A DNA stretch of 64,000 bases, from contig NZ_JYKS01000014.1 of the NCBI RefSeq assembly GCF_000935045.1, forward strand, positions 1 through 64,000, read 5' to 3'. This DNA comes from Pseudomonas sp. 10-1B. Its GTDB lineage: Bacteria > Pseudomonadota > Gammaproteobacteria > Pseudomonadales > Pseudomonadaceae. The translations under genes and the position numbers were made by a program. Under the pieces are notes generated by a model. That model was not told where the DNA came from. It saw only the letters and a program-made list of their open reading frames with translations, and ran no database searches. This document shows, piece after piece, positions 25,417-36,096 of this stretch. Within the stretch, counting starts at the first letter, position 1, and each line of letters opens with the position of its first letter.

Positions 25417-26172
25417 ATGGAAAAGACCAAGCCAGCGGTGCCGTCCTCGGTGCCGCGTCATGTCGCGATCATCATGGATGGCAACAACCGCTGGGCAAAA
25501 AGACGCCTGCTGCCCGGCGTTGCCGGGCACAAGGCGGGTGTCGATGCCGTTCGCGCGGTCATCGAAGTCTGTGCCGAGTCGGGGGTCGAGGTGCTGACCC
25601 TGTTCGCCTTCTCCAGCGAAAACTGGCAGCGCCCCGCCGAAGAGGTCGGTGCGCTGATGGAGCTGTTCTTCTCGGCCTTGCGCCGCGAGGCCAGGCGCCT
25701 CAACGAGAACAACATCAGCCTGCGCATCATCGGCGACCGTTCGCGGTTCCATCCCGAGCTGCAGGCTGCCATGCGCGAGGCCGAGGCGCTGACCGCCGGC
25801 AATAATCGCTTCATCCTGCAGATCGCGGCCAACTACGGCGGCCAGTGGGATATCGCCCAGGCAGCCCAACGGCTGGCGCGGGAAGTGCAAGCCGGGCATC
25901 TGCGCCCGGAAGACATCACCCCGGGCCTGCTGCAGACCTGCCTGGCAACCGGCGAGCTGCCGCTGCCGGACCTGTGCATCCGCACCGGTGGCGAGCACCG
26001 CATCAGCAACTTCCTGTTGTGGCAGCTGGCCTACGCCGAGTTGTACTTCTCCGACCTGTACTGGCCGGACTTCAAACACGAGGCCATGCGCAACGCCCTG
26101 GCCGATTTCGCTTCGCGCCAGCGCCGCTTCGGTAAGACCAGCGAGCAGGTCGAGGCTGGAGCTCGTGCTTAA
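25417..26172 (+). CDS. uppS: Undecaprenyl diphosphate synthase
   Basis: UppS extends farnesyl diphosphate with cis-isoprene units to the C55 carrier lipid for peptidoglycan and LPS. The 251-residue protein has IIMDGNNRWAKRR (catalytic Asp21), FAFSSENWQRP and the C-terminal DLCIRTGGEHRISNF block. Its stop overlaps the cdsA start (TAATG). Confidence 0.96.
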   Translation: MEKTKPAVPSSVPRHVAIIMDGNNRWAKRRLLPGVAGHKAGVDAVRAVIEVCAESGVEVLTLFAFSSENWQRPAEEVGALMELFFSALRREARRLNENNISLRIIGDRSRFHPELQAAMREAEALTAGNNRFILQIAANYGGQWDIAQAAQRLAREVQAGHLRPEDITPGLLQTCLATGELPLPDLCIRTGGEHRISNFLLWQLAYAELYFSDLYWPDFKHEAMRNALADFASRQRRFGKTSEQVEAGARA

Positions 26173-26987
26173 TGCTTAAACAACGCATCATTACCGCGCT
26201 GATCCTGCTGCCGATCGCGGTGGGTGGCTTCTTCCTGCTCAATGGTGGGGATTTCGCCCTGTTCATCGGCTTCGTGGTGACCCTTGGCGCCTGGGAGTGG
26301 GCGCGCCTGGCCGGGCTGATGGCCCAGCCGCAGCGCATCGCCTATGCCGCGGTCGTCGCCGGAGCGCTGATGCTGCTGTACCTCCTGCCGGAGCTGGCAC
26401 CCTGGGTGCTGGGCGCTGCGGTGATCTGGTGGGCGCTGGCCACCTGGCTGGTGCTCACCTACCCGCGCAGCGGCGAGCTGTGGGCTAGCGCCGCTTGCCG
26501 GCTGCTGATCGGCCTGCTGGTGCTGCTGCCGGCCTGGCAGGGGCTGGTGCTGCTCAAGCACTGGCCGCTGGGCAACTGGCTGATCCTGTCGGTGATGGTG
26601 CTGGTGTGGGCCGCCGATATCGGCGCGTACTTCTCTGGTCGTGCTTTCGGCAAGCGCAAGCTGGCCCCGCAGGTCAGCCCGGGCAAAAGCTGGGAAGGCG
26701 TGTATGGCGGCCTGGTGGTCAGCCTGGTGATTACCCTGGCGGTCGGTATCAGCCGCGACTGGGGCATTGGCCAGATTCTGCTGGGCCTGCTGGGCGCGGC
26801 GCTGGTGGTCATGTCTTCGGTGGTCGGTGACCTGACCGAGAGCATGTTCAAGCGCCGTTCCGGCATCAAGGACAGCAGCAACCTGCTGCCCGGCCACGGT
26901 GGCGTGCTCGATCGCATCGACAGCCTGACCGCGGCGATCCCGATTTTCGCCGTGCTGCTGTGGGCTGCCGAATGGGGTGTGATGTGA
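26172..26987 (+). CDS. cdsA: Phosphatidate cytidylyltransferase CdsA
   Basis: CdsA makes CDP-diacylglycerol from phosphatidate and CTP in the inner membrane. The 271-residue protein has about eight hydrophobic segments and the CDP-diglyceride synthase signature near the C-terminus: [19 protein letters not shown] followed by [12 protein letters not shown]. It overlaps uppS by one base and dxr by four bases (GTGA). Confidence 0.95.
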   Translation: MLKQRIITALILLPIAVGGFFLLNGGDFALFIGFVVTLGAWEWARLAGLMAQPQRIAYAAVVAGALMLLYLLPELAPWVLGAAVIWWALATWLVLTYPRSGELWASAACRLLIGLLVLLPAWQGLVLLKHWPLGNWLILSVMVLVWAADIGAYFSGRAFGKRKLAPQVSPGKSWEGVYGGLVVSLVITLAVGISRDWGIGQILLGLLGAALVVMSSVVGDLTESMFKRRSGIKDSSNLLPGHGGVLDRIDSLTAAIPIFAVLLWAAEWGVM

Positions 26988-28174
26988 GTGCGCCGCAGCG
27001 TATCACCGTACTCGGTGCCACCGGCTCCATCGGCCTGAGCACGCTGGATGTGATCGCGCGCCACCCCGAGCGTTACTCGGTGTTCGCCCTCAGCGGCTAT
27101 TCGCGTGTCGAAGAGCTGCTGACCCTGTGCGTGCGCCACTGCCCGGCCTATGCCGTGGTGCCCAACGGCGAAGCGGCCACGCGCCTGCGCGACGGCCTGG
27201 CGGCTGCCGGTAGCTCCACGCAGGTGCTGGAAGGCGAGGCGGGGCTGTGCCAGGTGGCTGCCGCGCCGGAAGTGGACGCGGTGATGGCGGCCATCGTCGG
27301 TGCCGCGGGCCTGCGCCCGACCTTGGCTGCCGTCGAGGCGGGCAAGAAGGTGCTGCTGGCCAACAAGGAGGCGCTGGTGATGTCCGGCGCGCTGTTCATC
27401 GAGGCCGTGCGGCGCAGTGGCGCCGTGCTGCTGCCGATCGACAGCGAGCACAACGCGATCTTCCAGTGCTTGCCGGGTGATTACGCTCGCGGCCTGAGCC
27501 AGGTCGGGGTGCGGCGCATCCTGCTGACCGCGTCGGGCGGCCCGTTCCGCGAAACGCCACAGGCAGCGCTTGCCGATGTCACGCCAGAGCAGGCCTGCGC
27601 GCACCCCAACTGGTCCATGGGGCGCAAGATTTCCGTGGATTCGGCCAGCATGATGAACAAGGGCCTCGAGCTCATCGAAGCGTGCTGGCTGTTCGATGCC
27701 GCGCCGGCCAAGGTCGAGGTGGTGGTGCACCCGCAGAGCGTGATCCACTCCCTGGTGGACTACGTGGACGGTTCGGTGCTGGCGCAGTTGGGCAACCCCG
27801 ACATGCGCACGCCGATCGCCAACGCCCTGGCCTGGCCCGAGCGGATCGATTCCGGGGTTGCCCCTCTGGACCTGTTCGCCATCGCTCGTCTGGATTTCCA
27901 GGCGCCCGACGAACAGCGCTTCCCCTGCTTGCGCCTGGCGCGGCAGGCTGCCGAGGCCGGCAACAGTGCGCCCGCCGTGCTCAATGCGGCCAACGAGGTC
28001 GCGGTCGAGGCATTTCTCCAGCGGCGTATCCGCTTCCCGGAGATCGCGGGTATGATCGAACAGGTGCTCGACCAGGAGCCCATCGTGCCGCTGCCGTCGC
28101 TGGACGCGGTGTTCGCCGCCGACCAGCGTGCCCGGGAGCTTTCCCGTGAGTGGCTGAGGCGTCACGGTCGCTGA
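26984..28174 (+). CDS. dxr: 1-deoxy-D-xylulose 5-phosphate reductoisomerase Dxr
   Basis: Dxr makes 2-C-methyl-D-erythritol 4-phosphate with NADPH, the committed MEP-pathway step. A GTG start at 26984, overlapping the cdsA stop, gives 396 residues beginning [17 protein letters not shown]. Earlier in-frame starts would lie deep in cdsA. GATGSIG (11-17) is the NADPH loop, [14 protein letters not shown] carries metal and substrate residues, and [13 protein letters not shown] is the flexible-loop region. Confidence 0.95.
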   Translation: MSAPQRITVLGATGSIGLSTLDVIARHPERYSVFALSGYSRVEELLTLCVRHCPAYAVVPNGEAATRLRDGLAAAGSSTQVLEGEAGLCQVAAAPEVDAVMAAIVGAAGLRPTLAAVEAGKKVLLANKEALVMSGALFIEAVRRSGAVLLPIDSEHNAIFQCLPGDYARGLSQVGVRRILLTASGGPFRETPQAALADVTPEQACAHPNWSMGRKISVDSASMMNKGLELIEACWLFDAAPAKVEVVVHPQSVIHSLVDYVDGSVLAQLGNPDMRTPIANALAWPERIDSGVAPLDLFAIARLDFQAPDEQRFPCLRLARQAAEAGNSAPAVLNAANEVAVEAFLQRRIRFPEIAGMIEQVLDQEPIVPLPSLDAVFAADQRARELSREWLRRHGR

Positions 28175-28245
28175 TGCAGGCCCACCACGGTTCGTGAGGG
28201 GCTGGGCGTGAACGCCGGCCCGCTGAACATCATTCGGAGATGGAC

Positions 28246-29598
28246 ATGACTGCGCTCTACATGATTATCGGCACCCTCGTGGCCTTGGGTGTGCTGGTCA
28301 CTTTCCATGAGTTCGGCCACTTCTGGGTGGCACGTCGCTGCGGCGTCAAGGTGCTGCGTTTCTCGGTGGGCTTCGGCACGCCGCTGCTGCGCTGGCACGA
28401 CCGCCAGGGTACCGAGTTCGTGGTCGCGGCGATCCCGCTGGGTGGCTACGTCAAGATGCTCGACGAGCGCGAGGGAGACGTACCGCCAGCGCTGGCCGGC
28501 CAGTCGTTCAACCGCAAGTCGGTGCGCCAGCGTATCGCTATCGTCGCGGCCGGCCCGGTCGCCAACTTCCTGCTGGCCATACTGTTCTTCTGGGTGCTGG
28601 CCATGCTCGGTACCCAGCAGATCCGACCGGTGATCGGTGCGGTCGATGCTGGCAGCCTGGCAGCATCGGCCGGCTTGACCGCAGGTCAGGAAATCGTCTC
28701 CATCGATGGCAAGCCGACCAGCGGTTGGTCAGCGGTCAACCTGCAGCTGGTTCGTCGCCTGGGCGAAAGCGGCACCTTGCAGGTTGGTGTGCGGGATGAG
28801 GGCGCCAGCGCCGAGCGCCAGTTGTCGTTGAAGCTGGACAGCTGGCTCAAGGGCGCCGATGAGCCGGACCCGATTCAGTCCCTGGGGCTGCACCCCTGGC
28901 GCCCGGCGATCGTGCCGGTGTTGGCCGAGATCGATCCGAAAGGGCCGGCTGCCGCTGCAGGCCTGAAGAGCGGTGACAAGCTGCTGGCCCTCGATGGCGT
29001 GGCTGTGACCGAATGGCAGCAGGTGGTCGATGCCGTACGTGCCCGTCCACAAGCCCAGGTAGTGGTGCGTGTAGAGCGCGACGGGGCTGCCCTGGAGCTG
29101 CCGGTCACCCTGGCCCGCAAGGGCGAGGGCAAGGCTGCCGGCGGCTATCTCGGCGCGGGGGTGAAGGGTGGCGAATGGCCTGCCAACATGCTGCGTGAAG
29201 TCAGCTACGGCCCGCTGGATGCGGTGGGCGAGGGCTTGTCGCGCACCTGGAACATGAGTGTCCTGACCCTTGAATCGCTGAAGAAAATGCTGTTCGGGGA
29301 GCTCTCGGTAAAAAACTTGAGCGGACCGATAACCATTGCTAAAGTGGCGGGCGCTTCAGCCCAGTCCGGCGTGGGGGATTTCCTGAATTTCCTGGCCTAC
29401 CTGAGCATAAGCCTGGGGGTTCTTAACCTGCTGCCCATCCCGGTACTGGATGGGGGGCATTTGCTGTTTTACCTGGTCGAGTGGGCGCGCGGTCGTCCGC
29501 TGTCGGATCGGGTGCAAGGTTGGGGGGTCCAGATCGGTATCAGTTTGGTCATAGGGGTGATGTTGCTCGCCCTGATCAACGATCTGGGTCGACTATAA
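28246..29598 (+). CDS. rseP: Site-2 intramembrane metalloprotease RseP
   Basis: RseP cuts anti-sigma factors in the inner membrane (RseA/MucA type), releasing the envelope-stress sigma factor. The 450-residue protein has the zinc motif HEFGH at 21-25 in the first membrane helix, two PDZ domains (about 110-190 and 205-290), and the NLLPIPVLDGGH third-ligand motif in a late helix. The ATG at 28246 is preferred over 28240 because CGGAG abuts the earlier codon. Confidence 0.95.
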   Translation: MTALYMIIGTLVALGVLVTFHEFGHFWVARRCGVKVLRFSVGFGTPLLRWHDRQGTEFVVAAIPLGGYVKMLDEREGDVPPALAGQSFNRKSVRQRIAIVAAGPVANFLLAILFFWVLAMLGTQQIRPVIGAVDAGSLAASAGLTAGQEIVSIDGKPTSGWSAVNLQLVRRLGESGTLQVGVRDEGASAERQLSLKLDSWLKGADEPDPIQSLGLHPWRPAIVPVLAEIDPKGPAAAAGLKSGDKLLALDGVAVTEWQQVVDAVRARPQAQVVVRVERDGAALELPVTLARKGEGKAAGGYLGAGVKGGEWPANMLREVSYGPLDAVGEGLSRTWNMSVLTLESLKKMLFGELSVKNLSGPITIAKVAGASAQSGVGDFLNFLAYLSISLGVLNLLPIPVLDGGHLLFYLVEWARGRPLSDRVQGWGVQIGISLVIGVMLLALINDLGRL

Positions 29599-29616
29599 AA
29601 GCTTCGCTCAATTGCG

Positions 29617-29648
29617 AACCTGCCGTTTTCTCGCGGCGGGTTGTTTAT
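29617..29648 (+). terminator. Possible terminator or attenuator between rseP and bamA
   Basis: AACCTGCCG pairs with CGGCGGGTT (9 bp, one G-U) across an 8-base loop and is followed by GTTTATT. It is 25 bases from the bamA start. Confidence 0.45.
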
Positions 29649-29672
29649 TGCCAGTTGGAATAAAAGGACTTC

Positions 29673-32033
29673 ATGAAACGTCTGCTGCTAACTGCGGTCA
29701 TGTCCGCACTGATGATCGCTGAAGTTCACGCCGAGTCCTTCACCATCTCCGATATCCGCGTCAATGGCCTGCAGCGGGTTTCCGCCGGCAGTGTCTTCGG
29801 TGCCCTGCCGCTGAACGTCGGCGACCAGGCCGATGACCGCCGCCTGGTGGAATCGACCCGCTCCCTGTTCAAGACCGGCTTCTTCCAGGACATCCAGCTG
29901 AACCGCGATGGCAATGTCCTGATCATCAACGTGGTCGAGCGCCCGTCGGTATCGAGCATCGAGATCGAAGGCAACAAGGCGATCAGCACCGAAGACCTGA
30001 TGAAGGGCCTGAAACAGTCGGGCCTGGCCGAAGGCGAGATCTTCCAGCGTGCCACCCTCGAAGGCGTGCGTAACGAGCTGCAACGCCAGTACGTGGCCCA
30101 GGGCCGCTATTCGGCCGAGGTCGACGCCGAAGTGGTGCCGCAGCCGCGCAACCGTGTGGCCTTGAAGATCAAGATCAACGAAGGCACCGTCGCCGCCATC
30201 CAGCACATCAACGTCGTCGGCAACAACGTGTTCGACGACGAGACCCTGTCGCAGCTGTTCGAGCTGAAGACCACCAACTGGCTGTCGTTCTTCAAGAACG
30301 ACGACAAGTACGCCCGTGAGAAACTCTCCGGTGACCTGGAGCGCCTGCGTTCCTACTACCTGGACCGCGGCTACATCAACATGGACATCGCCTCTACCCA
30401 GGTGTCCATCACCCCGGACAAGAAGCACGTCTACATCACCGTCAACATCAACGAGGGCGAGAAGTACACCGTCCGCGACGTGAAGCTGTCCGGTGACCTG
30501 AAGGTGCCGGAAGACCAGGTCAAGTCGCTGCTGCTGGTGCAGCCGGGCCAGGTGTTTTCGCGCAAGGTGATGACCACCACCTCCGACCTGATCACCCGCC
30601 GCCTGGGTAACGAAGGCTACACCTTCGCCAACGTCAACGGCGTGCCGCAGCCGAACGACCAGGACCACACGGTCGACATCATGTTCGTGGTCGACCCGGG
30701 CAAGCGTGCCTACGTCAACCGTATCAACTACCGCGGCAACACCAAGACCGAAGACGAAGTGCTGCGTCGCGAGATGCGCCAGATGGAAGGCGGCTGGGCC
30801 TCGACCTACCTGATCGACCAGTCCAAGACCCGCCTGGAACGTTTGGGCTTCTTCAAGGAGGTCAACGTCGAGACCCCGGCGGTGCCAGGCACCGACGACC
30901 AGGTCGACGTCAACTACAGCGTCGAGGAGCAAGCCTCCGGCTCGATCACCGCCAGCGTCGGTTTCGCCCAGAGCGCCGGCCTGATCCTCGGTGGCTCGAT
31001 CAGCCAGAGCAACTTCCTCGGTACCGGTAACAAGGTCTCCATCGGCCTGACCCGTTCGGAATACCAGACCCGCTACAACTTCGGCTTCGTCGACCCCTAC
31101 TTCACTGCCGACGGCGTGAGCCTGGGTTACAACGCCTTCTACCGCAGCACTGACTACGATGACCTTGACGTCGACGTGGCCAGCTATGCGGTGGACAGCC
31201 TCGGTGCCGGTGTCAGCCTCGGCTACCCAATCAGCGAAACTTCGCGCCTGACCTACGGCTTGAGCGTGCAGCAGGACAAACTCAAGACTGGCCGCTACAC
31301 CGTGGACGAGATCTTCGATTTCGTTGAGAAGGAAGGCGATAACTTCCTGAACTTCAAGGCTTCTATCGGCTGGTCCGAGTCCACCCTGAACAAGGGCGTG
31401 CTGGCAACCCGTGGTCACTCCCAGAGCCTGACCCTGGAAACCACCATCCCGGGCAGCGACCTGTCGTTCTACAAGCTCGACTACCGTGGTCAGCTGTTCA
31501 AGCCAATCACCAGCGACTACACCCTGCGCCTGCACACCGAGCTGGGCTATGGTGATGGATTCGGTGGTACTTCGGGCCTGCCGTTCTACGAGAACTACTA
31601 TGCCGGTGGCTTCAACTCCGTGCGTGGCTTCAAGGACAGCAGCCTGGGCCCACGCAGTACGCCTAGCCGTGGTGCGAGTGTGACCGGCAACGCCGGTACC
31701 GTTGCCGACCCGGATCAGGACCCGTTGCCGTTCGGTGGTAACGTGCTGGTGCAAGGTGGCGTCGAGCTGCTGTTCCCGCTGCCGTTCGTCAAGGACCAGC
31801 GTTCGCTGCGGACCTCGGTATTCTGGGATGTGGGTAACGTGTTCGACACCAACTGCGGCAGCAAGCCTGATTGCGCGAAGGTTGGTTTTTCGGACATGGC
31901 CAGCTCCGTTGGCCTGGGTGTGACCTGGATTACCGCACTGGGCCCGCTGAGCTTCAGCCTGGCGATGCCGGTCAAGAAGCCGGACGACGCCGATACCCAG
32001 GTGTTCCAATTCTCTCTGGGCCAGACCTTCTAA
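29673..32033 (+). CDS. bamA: Outer membrane protein assembly factor BamA
   Basis: BamA is the core of the complex that inserts beta-barrel proteins into the outer membrane. The 786-residue precursor has a signal peptide (cut after HA, residue 20) and five POTRA domains over about 22-420. The C-terminal Omp85 barrel contains GFKDSSLGPRS, a variant of the conserved VRGF loop region, and ends in a terminal Phe. The preceding AAAAGGA gives a good ribosome site. Confidence 0.97.
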   Translation: MKRLLLTAVMSALMIAEVHAESFTISDIRVNGLQRVSAGSVFGALPLNVGDQADDRRLVESTRSLFKTGFFQDIQLNRDGNVLIINVVERPSVSSIEIEGNKAISTEDLMKGLKQSGLAEGEIFQRATLEGVRNELQRQYVAQGRYSAEVDAEVVPQPRNRVALKIKINEGTVAAIQHINVVGNNVFDDETLSQLFELKTTNWLSFFKNDDKYAREKLSGDLERLRSYYLDRGYINMDIASTQVSITPDKKHVYITVNINEGEKYTVRDVKLSGDLKVPEDQVKSLLLVQPGQVFSRKVMTTTSDLITRRLGNEGYTFANVNGVPQPNDQDHTVDIMFVVDPGKRAYVNRINYRGNTKTEDEVLRREMRQMEGGWASTYLIDQSKTRLERLGFFKEVNVETPAVPGTDDQVDVNYSVEEQASGSITASVGFAQSAGLILGGSISQSNFLGTGNKVSIGLTRSEYQTRYNFGFVDPYFTADGVSLGYNAFYRSTDYDDLDVDVASYAVDSLGAGVSLGYPISETSRLTYGLSVQQDKLKTGRYTVDEIFDFVEKEGDNFLNFKASIGWSESTLNKGVLATRGHSQSLTLETTIPGSDLSFYKLDYRGQLFKPITSDYTLRLHTELGYGDGFGGTSGLPFYENYYAGGFNSVRGFKDSSLGPRSTPSRGASVTGNAGTVADPDQDPLPFGGNVLVQGGVELLFPLPFVKDQRSLRTSVFWDVGNVFDTNCGSKPDCAKVGFSDMASSVGLGVTWITALGPLSFSLAMPVKKPDDADTQVFQFSLGQTF

Positions 32034-32077
32034 GGTCGGCCCCTGCTTAACGACAACGGTTTATCCAGGAGTGCATC

Positions 32078-32581
32078 GTGCGTAAGTTGACCCAACTGGC
32101 CGTAGTGGCCGCGGCGCTGGTCGCCACCCCGGCTTTCGCCGAAATGAAGGTTGCCGTCCTGAACTATCAGATGGCCCTGCTCGAATCGGATGCCGCCAAA
32201 AGATACGCAGTGGATGCCGAGAAGAAGTTCGGCCCGCAACTGACCAAGCTCAAGAGCCTGGAAAGCAGCGCCAAGGGTATCCAGGACCGCCTGATCAAGG
32301 GTGGCGACAAGATGCAGCAGCAGGAGCGTGAGCGCCTGGAGCTCGAGTTCAAGCAAAAGGCCCGTGACTTCCAGTTCCAGTCCAAGGAGCTGAACGAAGC
32401 CAAGGCCGTTGCCGACCGCGACATGCTCAAGCAGCTCAAGCCGAAGCTGGATGGCGCTGTCGAAGAAGTGATCAAGAAGGGTGGTTACGACCTGGTCCTC
32501 GAGCGTGGCGCGGTCATCGATGTCAAACCTCAGTACGACATCACCCGCCAGGTCATCGAGCGCATGAACCAAGCCCGTTGA
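32078..32581 (+). CDS. skp: Periplasmic chaperone Skp/OmpH
   Basis: Skp holds unfolded outer-membrane proteins in the periplasm. The gene starts with GTG after CCAGGAG. The 167-residue precursor has a signal peptide ending TPAFA (residue 21), then [13 protein letters not shown], and a long charged helical region (about 50-125) forming the tentacle. The bamA-skp-lpxD order is conserved in proteobacteria. Confidence 0.94.
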   Translation: MRKLTQLAVVAAALVATPAFAEMKVAVLNYQMALLESDAAKRYAVDAEKKFGPQLTKLKSLESSAKGIQDRLIKGGDKMQQQERERLELEFKQKARDFQFQSKELNEAKAVADRDMLKQLKPKLDGAVEEVIKKGGYDLVLERGAVIDVKPQYDITRQVIERMNQAR

Positions 32582-32582
32582 T

Positions 32583-33638
32583 ATGACCGTGACCATGACG
32601 CTAGGCCAGCTGGCCGAGGCCCTCGGGGCTACCCTCAAGGGGCCCGAGGCGCTGCAGATTACCGGGCTGGCCACCTTGCAGGAGGCTGGCCCTGGTCAAT
32701 TGAGCTTCCTCGCCAACCCGCAGTACCGCAAATTCCTGGATAACAGCCAGGCGGCCGCGGTGCTGCTGAAGGCGGCGGATGCCGAAGGCTTTGCTGGCAA
32801 TGCACTGATCGTCGCCGATCCGTACCTGGCCTACGCGCGCATTTCCCACCTGTTCGACCCCAAACCCAAGGCTGTGGCGGGCATTCATCCCAGCGCCGTG
32901 GTGGCTGAGGACGCGCAGGTGGATGCCAGTGCCAGCATCGGGCCGTTCGCGGTCATCGAAAGCGGCGCGCGCATCGCAGCGAATGTCACCGTGGGTGCAC
33001 ACTGCGTGGTCGGCGCTCGTTGCGTGATCGGTGAAGGCGGTTGGCTGGCCCCGCGGGTCACCCTGTACCATGACGTGACCATCGGCAAGCGCGTGGTCAT
33101 CCAGTCGGGTGCCGTGATCGGCGGCGAAGGCTTCGGCTTTGCCAACGAGAAGGGCGTGTGGCGCAAGATCGCCCAGATCGGTGGCGTGACCATCGGCGAT
33201 GACGTGGAAATCGGCGTCAACACCGCGGTCGACCGGGGTGCGCTGTCGGACACGCGGATCGCTGACGGGGTCAAGCTCGACAACCAGATCCAGATCGCCC
33301 ATAACGTGCAGATCGGTGAGCACACGGCCATGGCTGCCTGCGTCGGGATTTCCGGCAGCACGCGCATCGGCAAGCATTGCACCATCGCTGGCGGTGTCGG
33401 CATGGTGGGTCATATCGATGTCTGTGATAACGTTTTCGTGTCCGGGATGACCATGGTGACCCGTTCGATCACCGAAGCGGGTGCCTATTCTTCCGGCACA
33501 GCCATGCAGCCACTGGCTGAATGGCGCAAGAGCGCCGCGCGTATCCGCCACCTGGACGACATGGCCAAGCGTCTCCAGCAGCTGGAAAAACGCGTCGATA
33601 CCGTGACCTCAGGTGGCCTGCCGACATCAGAAGGCTGA
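32583..33638 (+). CDS. lpxD: UDP-3-O-(3-hydroxyacyl)glucosamine N-acyltransferase LpxD
   Basis: LpxD adds the N-linked hydroxyacyl chain in lipid A synthesis. The 351-residue protein has an N-terminal uridine-binding domain (about 1-100) and a left-handed beta-helix of hexapeptide repeats (about 100-310, for example [20 protein letters not shown]). The catalytic-histidine region is [13 protein letters not shown], and a C-terminal helix follows. It starts one base after the skp stop. Confidence 0.96.
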   Translation: MTVTMTLGQLAEALGATLKGPEALQITGLATLQEAGPGQLSFLANPQYRKFLDNSQAAAVLLKAADAEGFAGNALIVADPYLAYARISHLFDPKPKAVAGIHPSAVVAEDAQVDASASIGPFAVIESGARIAANVTVGAHCVVGARCVIGEGGWLAPRVTLYHDVTIGKRVVIQSGAVIGGEGFGFANEKGVWRKIAQIGGVTIGDDVEIGVNTAVDRGALSDTRIADGVKLDNQIQIAHNVQIGEHTAMAACVGISGSTRIGKHCTIAGGVGMVGHIDVCDNVFVSGMTMVTRSITEAGAYSSGTAMQPLAEWRKSAARIRHLDDMAKRLQQLEKRVDTVTSGGLPTSEG

Positions 33639-33752
33639 TACCATTCCCTGAGCAAGAGTGAACAGTCGCTAGCTGGCTCCTCTTTGGATTGCAAAAGGAG
33701 CGTGTGGTCAGCACCTGCGCTCCCTATTCTTATTACAGGCTTCCCCCCCGAA

Positions 33753-34193
33753 ATGATGGACATCAACGAGATTCGCGAATACCTGCCTCACCGTTACCCG
33801 TTCCTGTTGGTGGACCGCGTGACGGATCTGGACTTCGAGGCCCAGAGCATTCGTGCCTACAAGAATGTCAGCATCAACGAGCCGTTCTTCAATGGCCATT
33901 TCCCGGCGCACCCGATCATGCCGGGCGTCCTGATCATCGAGGCCATGGCCCAGGCGGCCGGCATCCTCGGTTTCAAGATGCTCGACGCCAAGCCGGCCGA
34001 TGGCACCCTGTACTACTTCGTCGGTTCCGACAAGCTGCGTTTCCGTCAGCCAGTACTGCCGGGTGACCAGCTTGTACTGGAGGCCAGGTTCCTCAGCCGC
34101 AAGAGCATGATCTGGAAATTCGAGTGCCGTGCGCTGGTCGACGGCAAGCCGGTTTGCTCGGCAGAGATCACCTGCGCGGAACGCTCCCTATGA
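33753..34193 (+). CDS. fabZ: 3-hydroxyacyl-ACP dehydratase FabZ
   Basis: FabZ dehydrates 3-hydroxyacyl-ACP in fatty acid elongation. The ATG at 33753 gives [21 protein letters not shown] and 146 residues, the usual length. His and Glu in [23 protein letters not shown] are the catalytic pair. No Shine-Dalgarno sequence precedes this start, only C7GAA; an AAGGAG further upstream (33695-33700) is too close to an in-frame GTG (33702) to be a clear alternative. The stop overlaps lpxA (ATGA). Confidence 0.94.
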   Translation: MMDINEIREYLPHRYPFLLVDRVTDLDFEAQSIRAYKNVSINEPFFNGHFPAHPIMPGVLIIEAMAQAAGILGFKMLDAKPADGTLYYFVGSDKLRFRQPVLPGDQLVLEARFLSRKSMIWKFECRALVDGKPVCSAEITCAERSL

Positions 34194-34966
34194 ATTCGAT
34201 TGATCCTCGGGCCATTATCGATCCATCGGCCAAGCTGGCCGATGGCGTCGAGGTCGGCCCTTGGTCGATCGTTGGCCCCGATGTGGAAATCGGGGAGGGC
34301 ACCGTCATCGGCCCGCATGTTGTGCTCAAAGGGCCGACCCGCATCGGCAAGCACAACCGTATCTTTCAGTTTTCCTCGATCGGCGAAGACACCCCGGACC
34401 TCAAGTACAAGGGTGAGCCGACGCGCCTGGTGATCGGCGACCACAATGTGTTCCGCGAAGGGGTGACCATTCACCGTGGCACCGTGCAGGACCGCGCGGA
34501 AACCACCGTGGGCGACCACAACCTGATCATGGCCTATGCCCACATCGGCCACGACAGCGTCATCGGCAACCACTGCATCCTGGTCAACAACACGGCCCTC
34601 GCCGGGCATGTGCATGTGGGGGACTGGGCGATCCTGTCCGGCTACACCCTGGTGCACCAGTATTGCCATATCGGTGCCCACGCGTTTTCCGGCATGGGCA
34701 CGGCGATCGGCAAGGACGTCCCGGCCTTCGTCACCGTGTTCGGCAGCCCGGCCGAAGCCCGCAGCATGAACTTCGAGGGCATGCGCCGCCGGGGTTTCAG
34801 CGACGAGGTGATCCACGTGCTGCGTCGTTGCTACAAGATTGTCTATCGCCAGGGCCTGACCGTCGAAGATGCGCTCAGGGAGCTGGACGAACCGGCCGCG
34901 AAGTATCCTGAGGTCGACTTGTTCCGTCAGTCGATCGTGAACTCCGCCCGCGGCATCACCCGCTGA
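34190..34966 (+). CDS. lpxA: UDP-N-acetylglucosamine acyltransferase LpxA
   Basis: LpxA performs the first lipid A step, O-acylation of UDP-GlcNAc. The start at 34190 gives 258 residues beginning [16 protein letters not shown]. Hexapeptide repeats fill residues about 5-185; [15 protein letters not shown] includes the catalytic-histidine region. It overlaps fabZ by four bases and precedes lpxB by one base. Confidence 0.96.
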   Translation: MNSIDPRAIIDPSAKLADGVEVGPWSIVGPDVEIGEGTVIGPHVVLKGPTRIGKHNRIFQFSSIGEDTPDLKYKGEPTRLVIGDHNVFREGVTIHRGTVQDRAETTVGDHNLIMAYAHIGHDSVIGNHCILVNNTALAGHVHVGDWAILSGYTLVHQYCHIGAHAFSGMGTAIGKDVPAFVTVFGSPAEARSMNFEGMRRRGFSDEVIHVLRRCYKIVYRQGLTVEDALRELDEPAAKYPEVDLFRQSIVNSARGITR

Positions 34967-34967
34967 C

Positions 34968-36095
34968 ATGGCCCGGCTTTGCGTAGCCTTGGTCGCAGGT
35001 GAGGCCAGCGGCGACATTCTCGGTTCGGGTTTGATGCGTGCCCTCAAGGTGCGCCACCCCGATGTACGTTTCATCGGCGTTGGCGGCCCCTTGATGGAGG
35101 CCGAAGGCCTGCAATCCTATTTCCCCATGGAACGCCTGGCCGTCATGGGCCTGGTCGAAGTGCTGGGGCGCCTGCGCGAGCTGCTCAAGCGCCGCAAGCT
35201 GCTGATCCAGACCCTGATCGCCGAAAAGCCCGATGTGTTCATCGGCATCGACGCCCCGGACTTCACCCTCAATATCGAACTGAAGTTGCGCCAGGCCGGG
35301 ATCAAGACCGTGCATTACGTCAGCCCGTCGGTCTGGGCCTGGCGGCAGAAGCGCGTGCTGAAGATTCGCCAAGGCTGCGACCTGATGCTGACGCTGCTGC
35401 CGTTCGAGGCGCGGTTCTACGAGGAGCAGGGCGTGCCGGTGCGCTTTGTCGGCCACCCGTTGGCCGACACCATCCCGCTCGAAGCCGATCGCCCGGCGGC
35501 GCGTGCCGCGCTGGGCCTGGGCGAGGGGCCGGTGGTGGCACTGATGCCGGGCAGCCGGGGTGGTGAAGTAGGGCGCCTGGGGGCGTTGTTCCTCGATGCG
35601 GCCGAGCGCTTGCGTGAGCAGGTGCCGGGCGTGCGTTTCGTGTTGCCCTGCGCCAACGCCGCTCGGCGCGCCCAGGTCGAGCAGATGCTCGAAGGGCGGC
35701 AGTTGCCGCTGACCCTGCTCGATGGCCAGTCGCACCAGGCCCTGGCGGCTTGTGATGCAGTGCTGATCGCCTCGGGTACCGCCACCCTCGAAGCGCTGCT
35801 GTACAAGCGGCCAATGGTGGTGGCGTACCGCCTGGCGCCCTTGACCTACTGGATCCTCAAGCGCCTGGTGAAGAGCCCCTACGTGTCGTTGCCAAACCTG
35901 CTGGCCCAGCGCGAGCTGGTGCCCGAATTGCTGCAGGACCAGGCCACCAGCGAAGCCTTGGCCAATACCCTGGCGCCGCTGGTAGCCGATGGCAGCCAGC
36001 AAACCGAACGTTTCGACGAAATTCACCGCACCCTGCGCCGTGACGCCTCCAACCAGGCGGCCGAGGCGGTACTGGCCTTGCTCAAGGACCGCTGA
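34968..36095 (+). CDS. lpxB: Lipid-A-disaccharide synthase LpxB
   Basis: LpxB is a GT19 glycosyltransferase that joins UDP-2,3-diacylglucosamine and lipid X. The 375-residue protein has [15 protein letters not shown] at 7-21, [41 protein letters not shown] and [20 protein letters not shown]. It ends one base before rnhB. Confidence 0.96.
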   Translation: MARLCVALVAGEASGDILGSGLMRALKVRHPDVRFIGVGGPLMEAEGLQSYFPMERLAVMGLVEVLGRLRELLKRRKLLIQTLIAEKPDVFIGIDAPDFTLNIELKLRQAGIKTVHYVSPSVWAWRQKRVLKIRQGCDLMLTLLPFEARFYEEQGVPVRFVGHPLADTIPLEADRPAARAALGLGEGPVVALMPGSRGGEVGRLGALFLDAAERLREQVPGVRFVLPCANAARRAQVEQMLEGRQLPLTLLDGQSHQALAACDAVLIASGTATLEALLYKRPMVVAYRLAPLTYWILKRLVKSPYVSLPNLLAQRELVPELLQDQATSEALANTLAPLVADGSQQTERFDEIHRTLRRDASNQAAEAVLALLKDR

Positions 36096-36096
36096 C

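Noticed and set aside
29688..32009. 773-codon open frame antisense to bamA
   Set aside because: High-GC coding DNA often leaves the opposite strand open; bamA has signal peptide, POTRA and barrel features, while the antisense product is low-complexity Val/Gly/Leu-rich with no domain.
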